A stretch of 8,614 nt of DNA, taken from Candidatus Adiutrix sp. GTDB taxonomy: Bacteria; Desulfobacterota; Desulfarculia; Adiutricales; Adiutricaceae. The stretch is from assembly GCA_031273445.1 (NCBI GenBank), contig JAISRV010000240.1, positions 1 through 8,614 of the forward strand. The letters are read 5' to 3'. The notes beneath the pieces are model-generated. The model did not search any database, was not told where the DNA came from, and saw only the letters and a list, made by a program, of their open reading frames with translations. The position numbers and the translations under genes were made by a program. Positions 1-7,223 of the stretch are shown piece by piece (the stretch's first letter is position 1; every line of letters starts with the position of its first letter).

Positions 1-183
1 CTGGAACTGCGGCGCCTGGAAACCCTGGGCAGCGAACAAGCCAAAGACTGGTTGTTCTATGCCCGAAAGCGCCTTAAGACCTTCGAAGGGCAAACCTTAT
101 TTGACGAAATTGTGAAGACCGACCCTGCCCGCTGGTGGTTCGAGCGCCGGGAAGAATACTGGGTTCGCCGTCCGGAGAAGTAA
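1..183 (+). CDS. 3' end of an unidentified gene (partial, 60 codons visible)
   Basis: An open frame enters from the left edge and ends at TAA 181-183. The visible 60 residues are charged and aromatic-rich, with a basic amphipathic stretch (ARKRLKTF) and a Trp-rich tail (ARWWFERREEYWVRR). There is no recognisable motif, signal peptide or membrane segment in this part. The stop codon overlaps the ATG of the downstream TonB-family gene by one base (TAATG), so the two are very likely co-transcribed and translationally coupled. This suggests, but does not show, a related envelope role. I do not recognise the family. A tRNA dimethylallyltransferase (MiaA) C-terminus was considered and does not fit. 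The real start lies outside the window. Confidence 0.6.
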   Translation: MELRRLETLGSEQAKDWLFYARKRLKTFEGQTLFDEIVKTDPARWWFERREEYWVRRPEK

Positions 184-1001
184 TGACCTCATTAAGGCAG
201 GCCGAATATCCGGAAAATGGCCGGGTCGGCTTCGGGCGCGGCCTGGGTTTGGCCTTTTTTTGTCTTCTCGTCTCCATATGGCTGCATCTCATTTTTTTTT
301 CCGTTTGGCAGCATTTCGACCGCCGGGCGGCGGACCGTTTTTATTTCCAGATGGAAAATGATTCGGCGCCGATAGAACTGACCCTGATGATGGGGCCGCC
401 TCCCGCTCCCGGGCCTGAGGCCGGCGCTGACGAGCCTTCCGGCGCGGAAGCGTCTGAAGCGCCTCTCGTTTTAAACGTCGAAGACGGCCCGGCCGTTCCG
501 GCGCCGACGGAGGCCGCGGAGGCCCAAAGTCCAGACCTTCAGCCGCTGAGGCTGATTGATGAATCGCTGGCCGGGGCGGAGCTTCTTTCCGAGCCTGAGC
601 CCGAAGATGCGCCCCCGGGAGCCGAGGCCGCCGCCGCGGTTTCCGACGCGCCTTTGAGCATGGAGTCGGAAGCTCCTAAATTCAAGTCATATTATACAGT
701 CATAAGAAGCGCCGTGGCCCGCCTGTGGATCATGCCGCCGGAAGCCAAAAACCATTTCCGCCCTGGCCGTTTGACCGTCGATTTCACCATAAACAGTTCC
801 GGGGCGCTTATGCGCATAGTGGTCATTGAAAGTTCCGGCAGCGCCACGCTCGACCATGCCGGCCTTGAAGCCCTGCGTTCCGCCGCGCCTTTCCCGCCTT
901 TCCCGGATGACCTTAAGGCCTATAGCCAACTGGACATCCGCATGCATTTCGACTACCAGGAACAATATATAAACCGCCGCCGGAAAAATGGCCGCCTCTG
1001 A
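183..1001 (+). CDS. TonB family protein (energy transducer, TonB/TolA-like)
   Basis: The 272-residue product has the TonB layout. A short cytoplasmic N-terminus is followed by one membrane segment at about residues 19-42. A Pro/Ala/Glu-rich periplasmic linker spans about 60-165. A C-terminal TonB domain spans about 169-259, with the family pattern seen in IRSAVARLWIMPPEA, the SSG..TLDHAGLEAL segment and AAPFPPFPDDL before the last beta strand. Family members carry proton-motive-force energy from an ExbB/ExbD-type inner-membrane motor to outer-membrane receptors. The linker is acidic, unlike the Lys-Pro repeats of classical TonB, so the exact partner is unclear; TolA-like or gliding/secretion-associated TonB proteins are alternatives. 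The ATG at 183 was chosen because GGAG (174-177) lies just upstream and it overlaps the preceding stop. An in-frame GTG at 135 would lie deep inside the upstream gene. No exbB or exbD is visible. Confidence 0.88.
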   Translation: MTSLRQAEYPENGRVGFGRGLGLAFFCLLVSIWLHLIFFSVWQHFDRRAADRFYFQMENDSAPIELTLMMGPPPAPGPEAGADEPSGAEASEAPLVLNVEDGPAVPAPTEAAEAQSPDLQPLRLIDESLAGAELLSEPEPEDAPPGAEAAAAVSDAPLSMESEAPKFKSYYTVIRSAVARLWIMPPEAKNHFRPGRLTVDFTINSSGALMRIVVIESSGSATLDHAGLEALRSAAPFPPFPDDLKAYSQLDIRMHFDYQEQYINRRRKNGRL

Positions 1002-1101
1002 CGGCCGCGCGAGTTCTGCGGAGACGCCGGCCAAAGGCCCGCTCGGGCCGATATGCGACGACAGCCCATCCTGTTCCCTTTAATTAGCTCCGCTCTTATG
1101 T

Positions 1102-1107
1102 TACAAT
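1102..1107 (+). promoter_or_regulatory. Candidate -10 box (TACAAT) upstream of the HD-GYP gene
   Basis: TACAAT matches the sigma70 -10 consensus at 5 of 6 positions and lies in a locally AT-rich patch (about 1077-1117) within the gap between the TonB and HD-GYP genes. The -35 region 16-17 bases upstream (TTTAAT or TTAATT near 1079-1085) matches at only about 3 of 6 positions. If used, transcription would start near 1114, giving a leader of about 80 bases to the preferred ATG at 1195 or about 18 bases to a GTG at 1132. The rest of the gap (1002-1194) holds a small GC hairpin without a T-run near 1038-1052 and nothing else I can name. Confidence 0.35.
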
Positions 1108-1184
1108 GCCTCAATTGGATGACGGCTGATCGTGTTTAACGACGCGTCGAGAAGGCCAGGCGGCGCGGCCGATGTGGGCGCCCC

Positions 1185-1189
1185 AGGAG
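1185..1189 (+). promoter_or_regulatory. Shine-Dalgarno AGGAG deciding the HD-GYP start
   Basis: AGGAG lies 5 bases before ATG 1195 and is the best ribosome binding site near this gene. It favours ATG 1195 over the in-frame GTG at 1132, which has only a weak GGAT/ACGG context. Confidence 0.6.
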
Positions 1190-1194
1190 CGGCT

Positions 1195-2421
1195 ATGCAT
1201 GAAGCGGAAAAAAAAGAGGCATTGAGGACTCTGGCGGCCACGCTGAATTATGTTTCAGACCTTGACGTCATGATGGAAACAATTCTCACCGAAGCTCGCC
1301 GCTTCTCAGGGGCCCAAGCCGGCTCCATCTATATCCGCGAGGGCGACCGGCTGGTGTTCGCTTACAGCCAGAACGACTATTTTGACAAGACAGGCTCGAC
1401 GCCGGGCGGCGGGCTCTATAAAAACGCCTCTGTTTCCGTCACCGGCAACTCTCTGGCCAGTTATGTGGCCCGCGAAGGGCGGCCGCTGAACATAGGCGAC
1501 GCCTACGCCATAGACGTGGAGCGGCCTTACCGCTTCAAGCCCGATTTCGATCGTAAAAACGGCTATGTCAGCCGTTCCGTCCTCACTTTGCCTTTAAAGG
1601 ACATCAAAGCCCAGACCATAGGCATATTGCAGCTCATAAACCGTCTGGACGAAAACGGCAAAGTCGGCGTCTTCGGCGGGAGCGATGTGGACATGATGAT
1701 GATTTTTTCTTCCACCGCCGCCATGGCCCTGGAGCGGGCCCATCTGATTCGGCAGATGATTTTGCGCACCATCAGGATGGCCGAGCTGCGAGACCCTCGC
1801 GAGACCTCATTTCATGCCCAGCGCGTGGCCGCGCTGGCGGTTATGCTTTATGAAGACTGGGCTGGCCGGCGGCGGCTCGATAAGAACGAAGTCAAAAAGC
1901 ATATCGACCATCTGCGTATGGCCGCCATGCTGCATGACGTCGGCAAAGTCGGCGTGCCGGACCATGTTCTCAATAAACCGGGGCGTCTCACTTTTGATGA
2001 GCGTATGGAAATGGAGAAGCATGTTCTGGTGGGGCTCAAATTATTCGACCCCGTTTCCTCCGCCTTAGACGAGATGATCCGCGAAGTCGTCCTTCATCAT
2101 CATGAGCGCTGGGACGGCCGCGGCTACCCCGGCTGGGTGGATCCGGAGACCGGTCGCCCCATCCCCGGCTATGAACAGGAGTCCGGCCGCGCGCGTGGGC
2201 GCAAGGGTGATGAAATATCCATTTTTGGCCGGGTCACGGCCGTGGCCGATGTCTTTGACGATTTAAGCTCGCCTCGCGTTTACAAAGAAGACTTCGATGA
2301 AGACCTGGTTTGCCAGATCATGCTTCAGGAAGGCGGCCATCACTTCGACCCTGAGCTGGTCGACGCTCTTCTCGAAAATATCGGCCTGGCCCGTTCCATT
2401 CGCGAACGCTTCCCTGATTAG
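1195..2421 (+). CDS. GAF and HD-GYP domain protein, probable cyclic-di-GMP phosphodiesterase
   Basis: From ATG 1195 the protein has 408 residues. A GAF-type sensor domain (about 10-185) includes GSIYIREGDRLVF and VLTLPLKD....IGILQLINR. A short helix links it to an HD-GYP domain (about 200-400). The metal-binding and signature residues are intact: H207, HDVGK at 247-251, H276, HHHE at 301-304, DGRGYP at 307-312 and D352 in AVADVFD. HD-GYP enzymes of this kind hydrolyse cyclic-di-GMP to pGpG or GMP, so the predicted role is lowering the second messenger in response to a GAF ligand. There is no signal peptide or membrane segment, so it should be cytoplasmic. About 24 residues (313-336, rich in Gly, Pro, Arg, Glu) sit between GYP and the KGDEI segment, longer than in the shortest family members. 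It stands alone between a + strand terminator and a candidate promoter. A GTG at 1132 would add 21 Gly/Ala/Arg-rich residues; the upstream AGGAG makes 1195 more likely. Confidence 0.9.
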   Translation: MHEAEKKEALRTLAATLNYVSDLDVMMETILTEARRFSGAQAGSIYIREGDRLVFAYSQNDYFDKTGSTPGGGLYKNASVSVTGNSLASYVAREGRPLNIGDAYAIDVERPYRFKPDFDRKNGYVSRSVLTLPLKDIKAQTIGILQLINRLDENGKVGVFGGSDVDMMMIFSSTAAMALERAHLIRQMILRTIRMAELRDPRETSFHAQRVAALAVMLYEDWAGRRRLDKNEVKKHIDHLRMAAMLHDVGKVGVPDHVLNKPGRLTFDERMEMEKHVLVGLKLFDPVSSALDEMIREVVLHHHERWDGRGYPGWVDPETGRPIPGYEQESGRARGRKGDEISIFGRVTAVADVFDDLSSPRVYKEDFDEDLVCQIMLQEGGHHFDPELVDALLENIGLARSIRERFPD

Positions 2422-2455
2422 CGTCACTGGGAAATGCGGTTCATCATTACGGCTG

Positions 2456-2497
2456 AAAAAAACGGCCTTTTCAGACTGAAAAGGCCGGGTTATTTTT
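2456..2497. terminator. Bidirectional intrinsic terminator between convergent genes
   Basis: A 10-base-pair stem (CGGCCTTTTC 2463-2472 with GAAAAGGCCG 2478-2487) closes a 5-base loop. On the + strand it is followed by TTATTTTT (2490-2497) and would end the HD-GYP transcript. On the - strand it is followed by seven T (complement of 2456-2462) and would end the efflux operon transcript. The - strand version has the cleaner T-run. The + strand T-run overlaps the stop codon of the RND gene (2496-2498). Confidence 0.88.
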
Positions 2498-5400
2498 ATG
2501 GCCGCGCGGGCGGATTTTCCGACGGCGGCTGGCCGGCCGCGGGCGCTTTTTTCTGGTAAAGCTCGACTCCGCGCAGATGGTGGAATTTCTCGCGCATCTT
2601 CTGGAACATGGCATAGACCAGCGGGATGACGACAATGCCCAGAATGGAGGCGCTCAGCATGCCGCCGAAGACGGCCACAGACACGTTTTGGCGGCTCATG
2701 GCGCCCGGCCCGCTGGCTACGATCAGGGGCAGAAGTCCGGCCAGGAAGGCGATGGAGGTCATCATGACCGCGCGGAATCTGAGCTGCGCCCCCTGGGCGG
2801 CGGCGTTTTTGATGCTCAGGCCCTGTTCGCGCGCCTCTTTGGCGAATTCGACGATCAGGATGGCGTTTTTGCTGGCCAGAGCGATAAGGGTGATCAGACC
2901 GATCTGAACATAGATGCCGATGGACTGCCCGCTGATCTTCACCGCCAGCATGGCCCCGTAAAGGGCGGCCGAAATCGAGAAGATGACGCCGATGGGTATG
3001 GTCCAGCTTTCGTAGAGGGCCACCAGAAATAGATAGGCGAAAAGAAGCGACAGGGCGAAGAGGTAGACGGTTTGGCCGGCCGATTCTTTTTCCTGAAGAG
3101 TCGAGCCCGTCCACTCATAGCCGATGCCGTCGGGCATGTCGGCGGAGGCCTGTTCCATGGCGGCGATGGCTTCGCCGGTGCCCAGGCCCGGTTTGGCGCT
3201 GCCCATGATCTTGATGGCCCTGGTGTTGTTGTAACGGGTGATGTTGTGGGGGCCGGTGGTGGTTCTGGCGGTGATCAGCGACGACAGGGGCACCATGGCG
3301 CCTGTTTTTGAACGGACGTGAATCTTGTAGACGTCGTCGATATTGCGGCGTTGGCTGGCCTCGGCCATGATGTTGACCTGCCAGGTGCGGCCTTCCAGGT
3401 TGAAGTCGTTGACGTAGTAGCCGCCCAGGTAGGCCTGCATGGCGGAGAAGACGTCGGCCGCCGAGACGCCCAGGGTCTGAGCTTTGTCGCGGTCCAGGGC
3501 GATGTTGACGACGGGGGTGGCGGTGTTGAAAAAGGTCATGACGTAGAGCATGCGCGGGTCCTGCATGGCCCTGCCCATCACCTGAAACCCGGCCTGTTCA
3601 AATTCCTTGAAAGGGCGGCCGTTGTAGTCCATCAGCATGTATTCGAAGCCGCCCACCGAACCCAGGCCGATGATGGGCGGCAGGGTGAACGACCGCGCCG
3701 TGCCTTCGATGATGCCCGCCAGGGTCATGTTCACCCGCATGAGGATGTTGTCCGAAGAGGCGGCCTTAGCGGTTCGTTCGCTATAGTCGTCGAGCATGAT
3801 GAACATGAAGGCCGCGTTGTTCTGCACGGAACTGTTGATCAGGTTCATGCCCAGAACGAACATGGTGTTGCGCACGCCCGGGATGTCGTTGATCATAGCC
3901 TGGGCTTTTATGGCCATTTCCCTGGTCTTATCCAAGCTGGTCCCTTCCGGGGCGCCGAGCTGAACCAAGAGCGCGCCCATGTCTTCGTCGGGCAGAAAGG
4001 TGGTGGGAGTCTGGGTCATGATGCCGTATGAAGTGGCCAGAAAGACCAGCACCAAGACTAGGCCGAAGGCCGAGCGCCTCAGGAGCGCCGTCACCAGGCT
4101 CACGTAGCCTCCGCGGAATTTATCCATGAAATTCTGGAATTTGCGCACTATGAAATTGTGCTTTTTCCCGTGCTCCGCTTTGAGGAAGACGGCGCACAAG
4201 GCGGGTGAAAGCGTCAGGGCGTTGATGGCCGAAATGAAGGTGGACACGGAGATGGTCACGGCGAACTGCTGATACAGTTTGCCCGAGACGCCGCCGATGA
4301 AGGCCACCGGAGTAAAGACCGACAGCAGCACCAGGGTGATGGCGATGATGGGGCCGGTGATTTCCTGCATGGCCTTGATGCTGGCCTCGCGCGGGGACAG
4401 GCCTTCCTGGGTCATCACGCGTTCCACGTTTTCCACCACCACGATGGCGTCGTCCACCACGATGCCTATGGCCAAGACCATGGCCAGAAGCGAAATGGTG
4501 TTGGCGGAGAAGCCGACGGCCAATAAGACGGCGAAGGTGCCCACCAGAGAGACCGGCACGGCTATCATGGGAATGAGGGTGGAGCGCCAGTTGCCCAGAA
4601 ACAGATAGACCACGATGATGACCAGGATAAAGGCCACCACGATGGTGTGCTGCACTTCATAGATTGAGGCTTTGACGAAAACGGTGGCGTCGAAGACAGT
4701 GTCGTATTCCAAGCCCGGGGGGAAGCGGTCCCGCATCTCTTCTATGGTTTTGTTGAGTTCGTTGACCACGGCCATGGCATTGGAGCCGGCGGACTGGCTG
4801 ACCATGACGCCGCTGGCTTCCATTCCGTTGTAATAGCCGGAGACGGAGTAATGCTCGGCGCCGAGCTCCACTTCGGCTATGTCTTTAAGCCGCAGTATGC
4901 CGCCGCGCTCATTGATTCTGATGACCACCTCGCCGAATTCCTCCGGGGTGGCCAGGCGGCCGTTGGCGTCAAGGGTGAAGTGCAGTTCCTGCCGCCCGTC
5001 GGTAGGCGGGGCGCCGACTTCGCCGACGGCCGCCTGGATATTCTGGGCCCTTACAGCCTCGACGACGTCGTTAGGGGCGAGCCCGAGCTTGGCCATGCGC
5101 CCGATGTCAAGCCAGACGCGCATGCTGGCGGAGCTGCCGAAATTCTGGACGTTGCCGACGCCGGGGATGCGGGAGATGGTGTCGACGATGTTGGCCGTGA
5201 CCCAGTTGCTGATGGTCAGTTTGTCGAGGCTGTTGTCGGGGGAAAAGAAGGCGAAAGCCTTGAGCATGCCGGAGGAGCTTTTATCGACGTCCACGCCGCT
5301 GCGCGTGACTTCTTCCGGTAGGGACGACTCGACTTTTTTTAGGCGGTTCTGGACGTTGACCATGTTCATGTCCGGGTTCGTGCCCAGTTCAAAGGCGATG

Positions 5401-5675
5401 GTCAGTTGATAGCTGCCGTTGCCGGAGGACTGGCTGGACATGTAACGCATTTTGTCTACGCCGTTGACGGCCTCTTCAATTGGCTGGGCCACGGAGCTTT
5501 CCAGCGTTTCGGCGCTGGCGCCGGGATAGTTGGCCCGGACGTTGACTTGCGGAGGCACGATGTCCGGAAACTGGGTGACCGGGATATTGAGCAGGGCCAA
5601 TAGACCGGCGATGCTGATGACCAGCGAAACCACCACCGCAAAGCGCGGCCGGTCGATAAATACGCGAGAGATCAT
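2496..5675 (-). CDS. RND efflux transporter, HAE1/AcrB-MexB type inner-membrane pump
   Basis: The 1059-residue product is full length for the hydrophobe/amphiphile efflux RND family (about 1030-1060). It opens with [13 protein letters not shown] and TM1 (about 11-31). The porter loops each follow the first membrane helix of a half (about 32-340 and 557-870), and the remaining helices lie near 340-495, 538-556 and 871-1022. The proton relay is intact: D408 and D409 in [17 protein letters not shown]936 in [16 protein letters not shown], and R968 near TM11. Proton flow through these residues drives drug or solute export from the periplasm or inner membrane through an adaptor to an outer-membrane channel. 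The N-terminal [14 protein letters not shown] and YPGAS motifs are typical of the family. The start ATG overlaps the adaptor stop (ATGA), with GAGG (5683-5686) 7 bases upstream. The C-terminal tail is Pro/Ala-rich. The substrate cannot be told from sequence. Confidence 0.96.
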   Translation of the reverse strand: MISRVFIDRPRFAVVVSLVISIAGLLALLNIPVTQFPDIVPPQVNVRANYPGASAETLESSVAQPIEEAVNGVDKMRYMSSQSSGNGSYQLTIAFELGTNPDMNMVNVQNRLKKVESSLPEEVTRSGVDVDKSSSGMLKAFAFFSPDNSLDKLTISNWVTANIVDTISRIPGVGNVQNFGSSASMRVWLDIGRMAKLGLAPNDVVEAVRAQNIQAAVGEVGAPPTDGRQELHFTLDANGRLATPEEFGEVVIRINERGGILRLKDIAEVELGAEHYSVSGYYNGMEASGVMVSQSAGSNAMAVVNELNKTIEEMRDRFPPGLEYDTVFDATVFVKASIYEVQHTIVVAFILVIIVVYLFLGNWRSTLIPMIAVPVSLVGTFAVLLAVGFSANTISLLAMVLAIGIVVDDAIVVVENVERVMTQEGLSPREASIKAMQEITGPIIAITLVLLSVFTPVAFIGGVSGKLYQQFAVTISVSTFISAINALTLSPALCAVFLKAEHGKKHNFIVRKFQNFMDKFRGGYVSLVTALLRRSAFGLVLVLVFLATSYGIMTQTPTTFLPDEDMGALLVQLGAPEGTSLDKTREMAIKAQAMINDIPGVRNTMFVLGMNLINSSVQNNAAFMFIMLDDYSERTAKAASSDNILMRVNMTLAGIIEGTARSFTLPPIIGLGSVGGFEYMLMDYNGRPFKEFEQAGFQVMGRAMQDPRMLYVMTFFNTATPVVNIALDRDKAQTLGVSAADVFSAMQAYLGGYYVNDFNLEGRTWQVNIMAEASQRRNIDDVYKIHVRSKTGAMVPLSSLITARTTTGPHNITRYNNTRAIKIMGSAKPGLGTGEAIAAMEQASADMPDGIGYEWTGSTLQEKESAGQTVYLFALSLLFAYLFLVALYESWTIPIGVIFSISAALYGAMLAVKISGQSIGIYVQIGLITLIALASKNAILIVEFAKEAREQGLSIKNAAAQGAQLRFRAVMMTSIAFLAGLLPLIVASGPGAMSRQNVSVAVFGGMLSASILGIVVIPLVYAMFQKMREKFHHLRGVELYQKKAPAAGQPPSENPPARP

Positions 5676-6937
5676 TTGCCGGCCTCGTTTCCCTTGGTCG
5701 CGGCGCCTTGTTCAGGGTCCTGGCCGCCGCCGGTCGAGGAAGCTGGGGCTAGCTGAATGGGGGCGCCGGGCCTCAGCATGGCGCCGCCGGACATCAGGCC
5801 TTTGACGATGATTCGCTCCCCTTCGCGCAAACCTTCTTTTATAATGAAGGCCCGGTCGATTTCGCCGTCGGTGACGACGCGGCGCATCTCCGTGATCAGC
5901 CCTGGCGGGGCGTCGGCCGGCGCTTGCGGATCGGCCGGCGCTTCTTTGGGCAGAAAGACGAAGTTGCCTTCGGCGTCGGTCATGACCGCTTCTTTAGGGG
6001 CCGTCAGCAGTCGGTCGGGGACGGCGCTTTCGATCACGGCGACGACGATTTGGCCCGGCCGGAGCAGCCCGTCTGGATTTTTGAATTTAGCCTTGAATTT
6101 TATGGTGTCCGTCTGCGGATCGACCATCGGCGCCACATAGGAAATCAGGCCGGTTTGGTCATAGTAGTCGTTATTGCCCAGGCGCAGGCGCACCCGCCAC
6201 TTGTCGGCGGACAGGTAGTCGGCCTTGTCGGCGCCGCTTCCGGGGCCGGAGATTATTTTGTCGGAGACGCCGAAGGCGGCCAAAATCGGGTCCTGCGCGA
6301 CCACGGTGGCCAGAATTCCGCTTTCCGGCCCCAGAAGGCTGCCTTCCGAATAGGGCGAGTCGCTGATGCGGCCGTCGAAAGGCGCCTTGATGGAAGCGTG
6401 GCTCAAATTCAGTTCAGCCTGCGCCAGGTTGGCCTGGGCGCTCAATACGCCGGCTCCGGCCACTTCATAAGCGGCCTTGCCGCTGTCGTAGTCGCTTTTA
6501 GGCGAGGCGTTTTTCCGGTAGAGGTCGCTGACGCGGTTGAAATCCAGCGCGGCGCGGTCAAACTGGGCCTGGGCGGAAATGACGTCGGCTTTGGCCATGT
6601 CCACCAGGGCCTGATACTGATCCTGCTCAATCTGAAACAACAACTGCCCTTTTTTGACCCGCGCGCCGTCGGAGAAATTTTTAGAGACGAGAAAACCGCT
6701 GACCCGAGCCAGAAGATCGACGCTGGCGTCGGCTTCCATAATGGCGATGTATTCGGACGAAAGGGTGATCTCCCTGGCTTCGACCTGCCCCAGGATCACC
6801 GGCTGCGGCGGCGCCGGCATCGGCCGCGGCGAGCGCAGGAGCTTGTCGGCCATAAGGAAGACAAGCGCCAGTCCGACTATGGCCGCGGGAATGGCCACAA
6901 AAAGAAGCTTCATTTTTTTAGGGATGTTTTCAGACAT
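5672..6937 (-). CDS. RND efflux periplasmic adaptor subunit (HlyD/AcrA-MexA type)
   Basis: From ATG 6937 the product has 421 residues. A single N-terminal membrane segment (about 11-29) acts as signal anchor. No lipobox cysteine follows, so unlike E. coli AcrA it is probably not a lipoprotein. A split lipoyl domain covers about 68-105 ([19 protein letters not shown], then [11 protein letters not shown]) and about 178-205 ([14 protein letters not shown]). An alpha-helical hairpin (about 106-177) lies between the halves. A beta-barrel (about 210-302, ending [14 protein letters not shown]) and a membrane-proximal domain (about 303-395) follow. The tail is Gly/Gln-rich. It should bridge the RND pump encoded next, which it overlaps by 4 bases, to an outer-membrane channel encoded elsewhere. 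An in-frame GTG at 7003 would add 22 basic residues; GAGGA 6 bases before ATG 6937, and the fact that GTG 7003 sits inside the operator-like repeat, favour 6937. Confidence 0.94.
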   Translation of the reverse strand: MSENIPKKMKLLFVAIPAAIVGLALVFLMADKLLRSPRPMPAPPQPVILGQVEAREITLSSEYIAIMEADASVDLLARVSGFLVSKNFSDGARVKKGQLLFQIEQDQYQALVDMAKADVISAQAQFDRAALDFNRVSDLYRKNASPKSDYDSGKAAYEVAGAGVLSAQANLAQAELNLSHASIKAPFDGRISDSPYSEGSLLGPESGILATVVAQDPILAAFGVSDKIISGPGSGADKADYLSADKWRVRLRLGNNDYYDQTGLISYVAPMVDPQTDTIKFKAKFKNPDGLLRPGQIVVAVIESAVPDRLLTAPKEAVMTDAEGNFVFLPKEAPADPQAPADAPPGLITEMRRVVTDGEIDRAFIIKEGLREGERIIVKGLMSGGAMLRPGAPIQLAPASSTGGGQDPEQGAATKGNEAGK

Positions 6938-6943
6938 ATTAAG

Positions 6944-6948
6944 TCCTC
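6944..6948 (-). promoter_or_regulatory. Shine-Dalgarno GAGGA deciding the adaptor start
   Basis: On the - strand GAGGA lies 6 bases before ATG 6937. It supports this start over the upstream in-frame GTG at 7003. Confidence 0.7.
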
Positions 6949-6993
6949 GCCGGAGCCGTTTTAGTGAAGTCGTCGCGCGATTAAAAAAACGCG

Positions 6994-7017
6994 TCCGGAC
7001 CACATTGGTTCGGACCA
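6994..7017 (-). promoter_or_regulatory. Operator-like direct repeat at the efflux operon transcription start
   Basis: Two copies of CGGACCA (+ strand 6996-7002 and 7011-7017) repeat with a 15-base period. Over nine bases the copies (TCCGGACCA and TTCGGACCA) differ at one position. Each copy has a small dyad: GTCCGGAC (6993-7000) is a perfect palindrome and GGTTCGGACC (7007-7016) is near-perfect. The pair lies immediately downstream of the proximal -10 box, over the predicted transcription start, where a repressor would block initiation. This is inference from position and symmetry; no regulator gene is in the window. Confidence 0.5.
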
Positions 7018-7021
7018 GATA

Positions 7022-7050
7022 ATCATAAATCGAATTAAGTTATACGTCAA
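7022..7050 (-). promoter_or_regulatory. Proximal sigma70-like promoter of the efflux operon
   Basis: On the - strand, TTGACG (7050-7045) and TATGAT (7027-7022) are separated by exactly 17 bases, each matching consensus at 5 of 6 positions. The predicted start is near 7015, giving a leader of about 78 bases before ATG 6937. The start coincides with the CGGACCA repeat. Confidence 0.75.
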
Positions 7051-7067
7051 GGGTTTGCAAAAGTCAA
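7039..7067 (-). promoter_or_regulatory. Distal, overlapping sigma70-like promoter of the efflux operon
   Basis: On the - strand, TTGACT (7067-7062) and TATAAC (7044-7039) are separated by 17 bases, each 5 of 6 to consensus. The -35 box of the proximal promoter lies directly against this -10 box, so the two promoters are offset by 17 bases and could not be bound by polymerase at the same time. Confidence 0.5.
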
Positions 7068-7070
7068 CGC

Positions 7071-7087
7071 CTGTTGATCAGCAACAG
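7071..7087. promoter_or_regulatory. Inverted repeat upstream of the efflux promoters
   Basis: CTGTTG (7071-7076) and CAACAG (7082-7087) form a perfect 6-base inverted repeat around a 5-base spacer, ending 4 bases upstream of the distal -35 box. The position suits an activator or regulator half-site pair, but the repeat is short and could be chance. The rest of the spacer between ispDF and the efflux operon (7088-7223) contains no gene. Just past the ispDF stop there is a weak hairpin (AAGCG/CGCTT near 7193-7210) without a convincing T-run. Confidence 0.3.
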
Positions 7088-7223
7088 CAATAAGAGGGCG
7101 GCGGGCGGCCAGAGACGATGGCGTCGAGTAAAATCTGTCATGAAGGGCGGAGATGATATTTGCAGAGCGACGATAAATCAATGAAAAGTCGGTTTTAAGC
7201 GCTGAAAGCCGCTTTAGAGGCCG

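Noticed and set aside
135..182. GTG-initiated N-terminal extension of the TonB-family gene
   Set aside because: It lies inside the upstream coding frame and has no good ribosome binding site; ATG 183 has GGAG upstream and a coupled stop/start overlap.
1030..1060. Possible terminator after the TonB-family gene
   Set aside because: GGCCC-GCTC-GGGCC forms a 5-pair hairpin but is not followed by a T-run on the + strand.
2263..3114. 283-codon - strand frame overlapping the RND and HD-GYP genes
   Set aside because: It is a shifted-frame shadow of the RND gene and crosses the terminator. Its Arg/Pro/His-rich composition is typical of out-of-frame GC-rich DNA.
3318..4031. 237-codon + strand frame antisense to the RND gene
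   Set aside because: Its Val/Gly/Asp/His-rich product with no motif is the expected antisense shadow of a GC-rich coding strand.
5924..6964. 346-codon + strand frame antisense to the adaptor gene
   Set aside because: Long, but the opposite strand encodes a clear HlyD/AcrA protein, and this frame has no recognisable domain.
7190..7223. Possible terminator after ispDF
   Set aside because: The AAGCG/CGCTT hairpin is weak with an 8-base loop, and it is followed by AAAACCGAC and not by a T-run.
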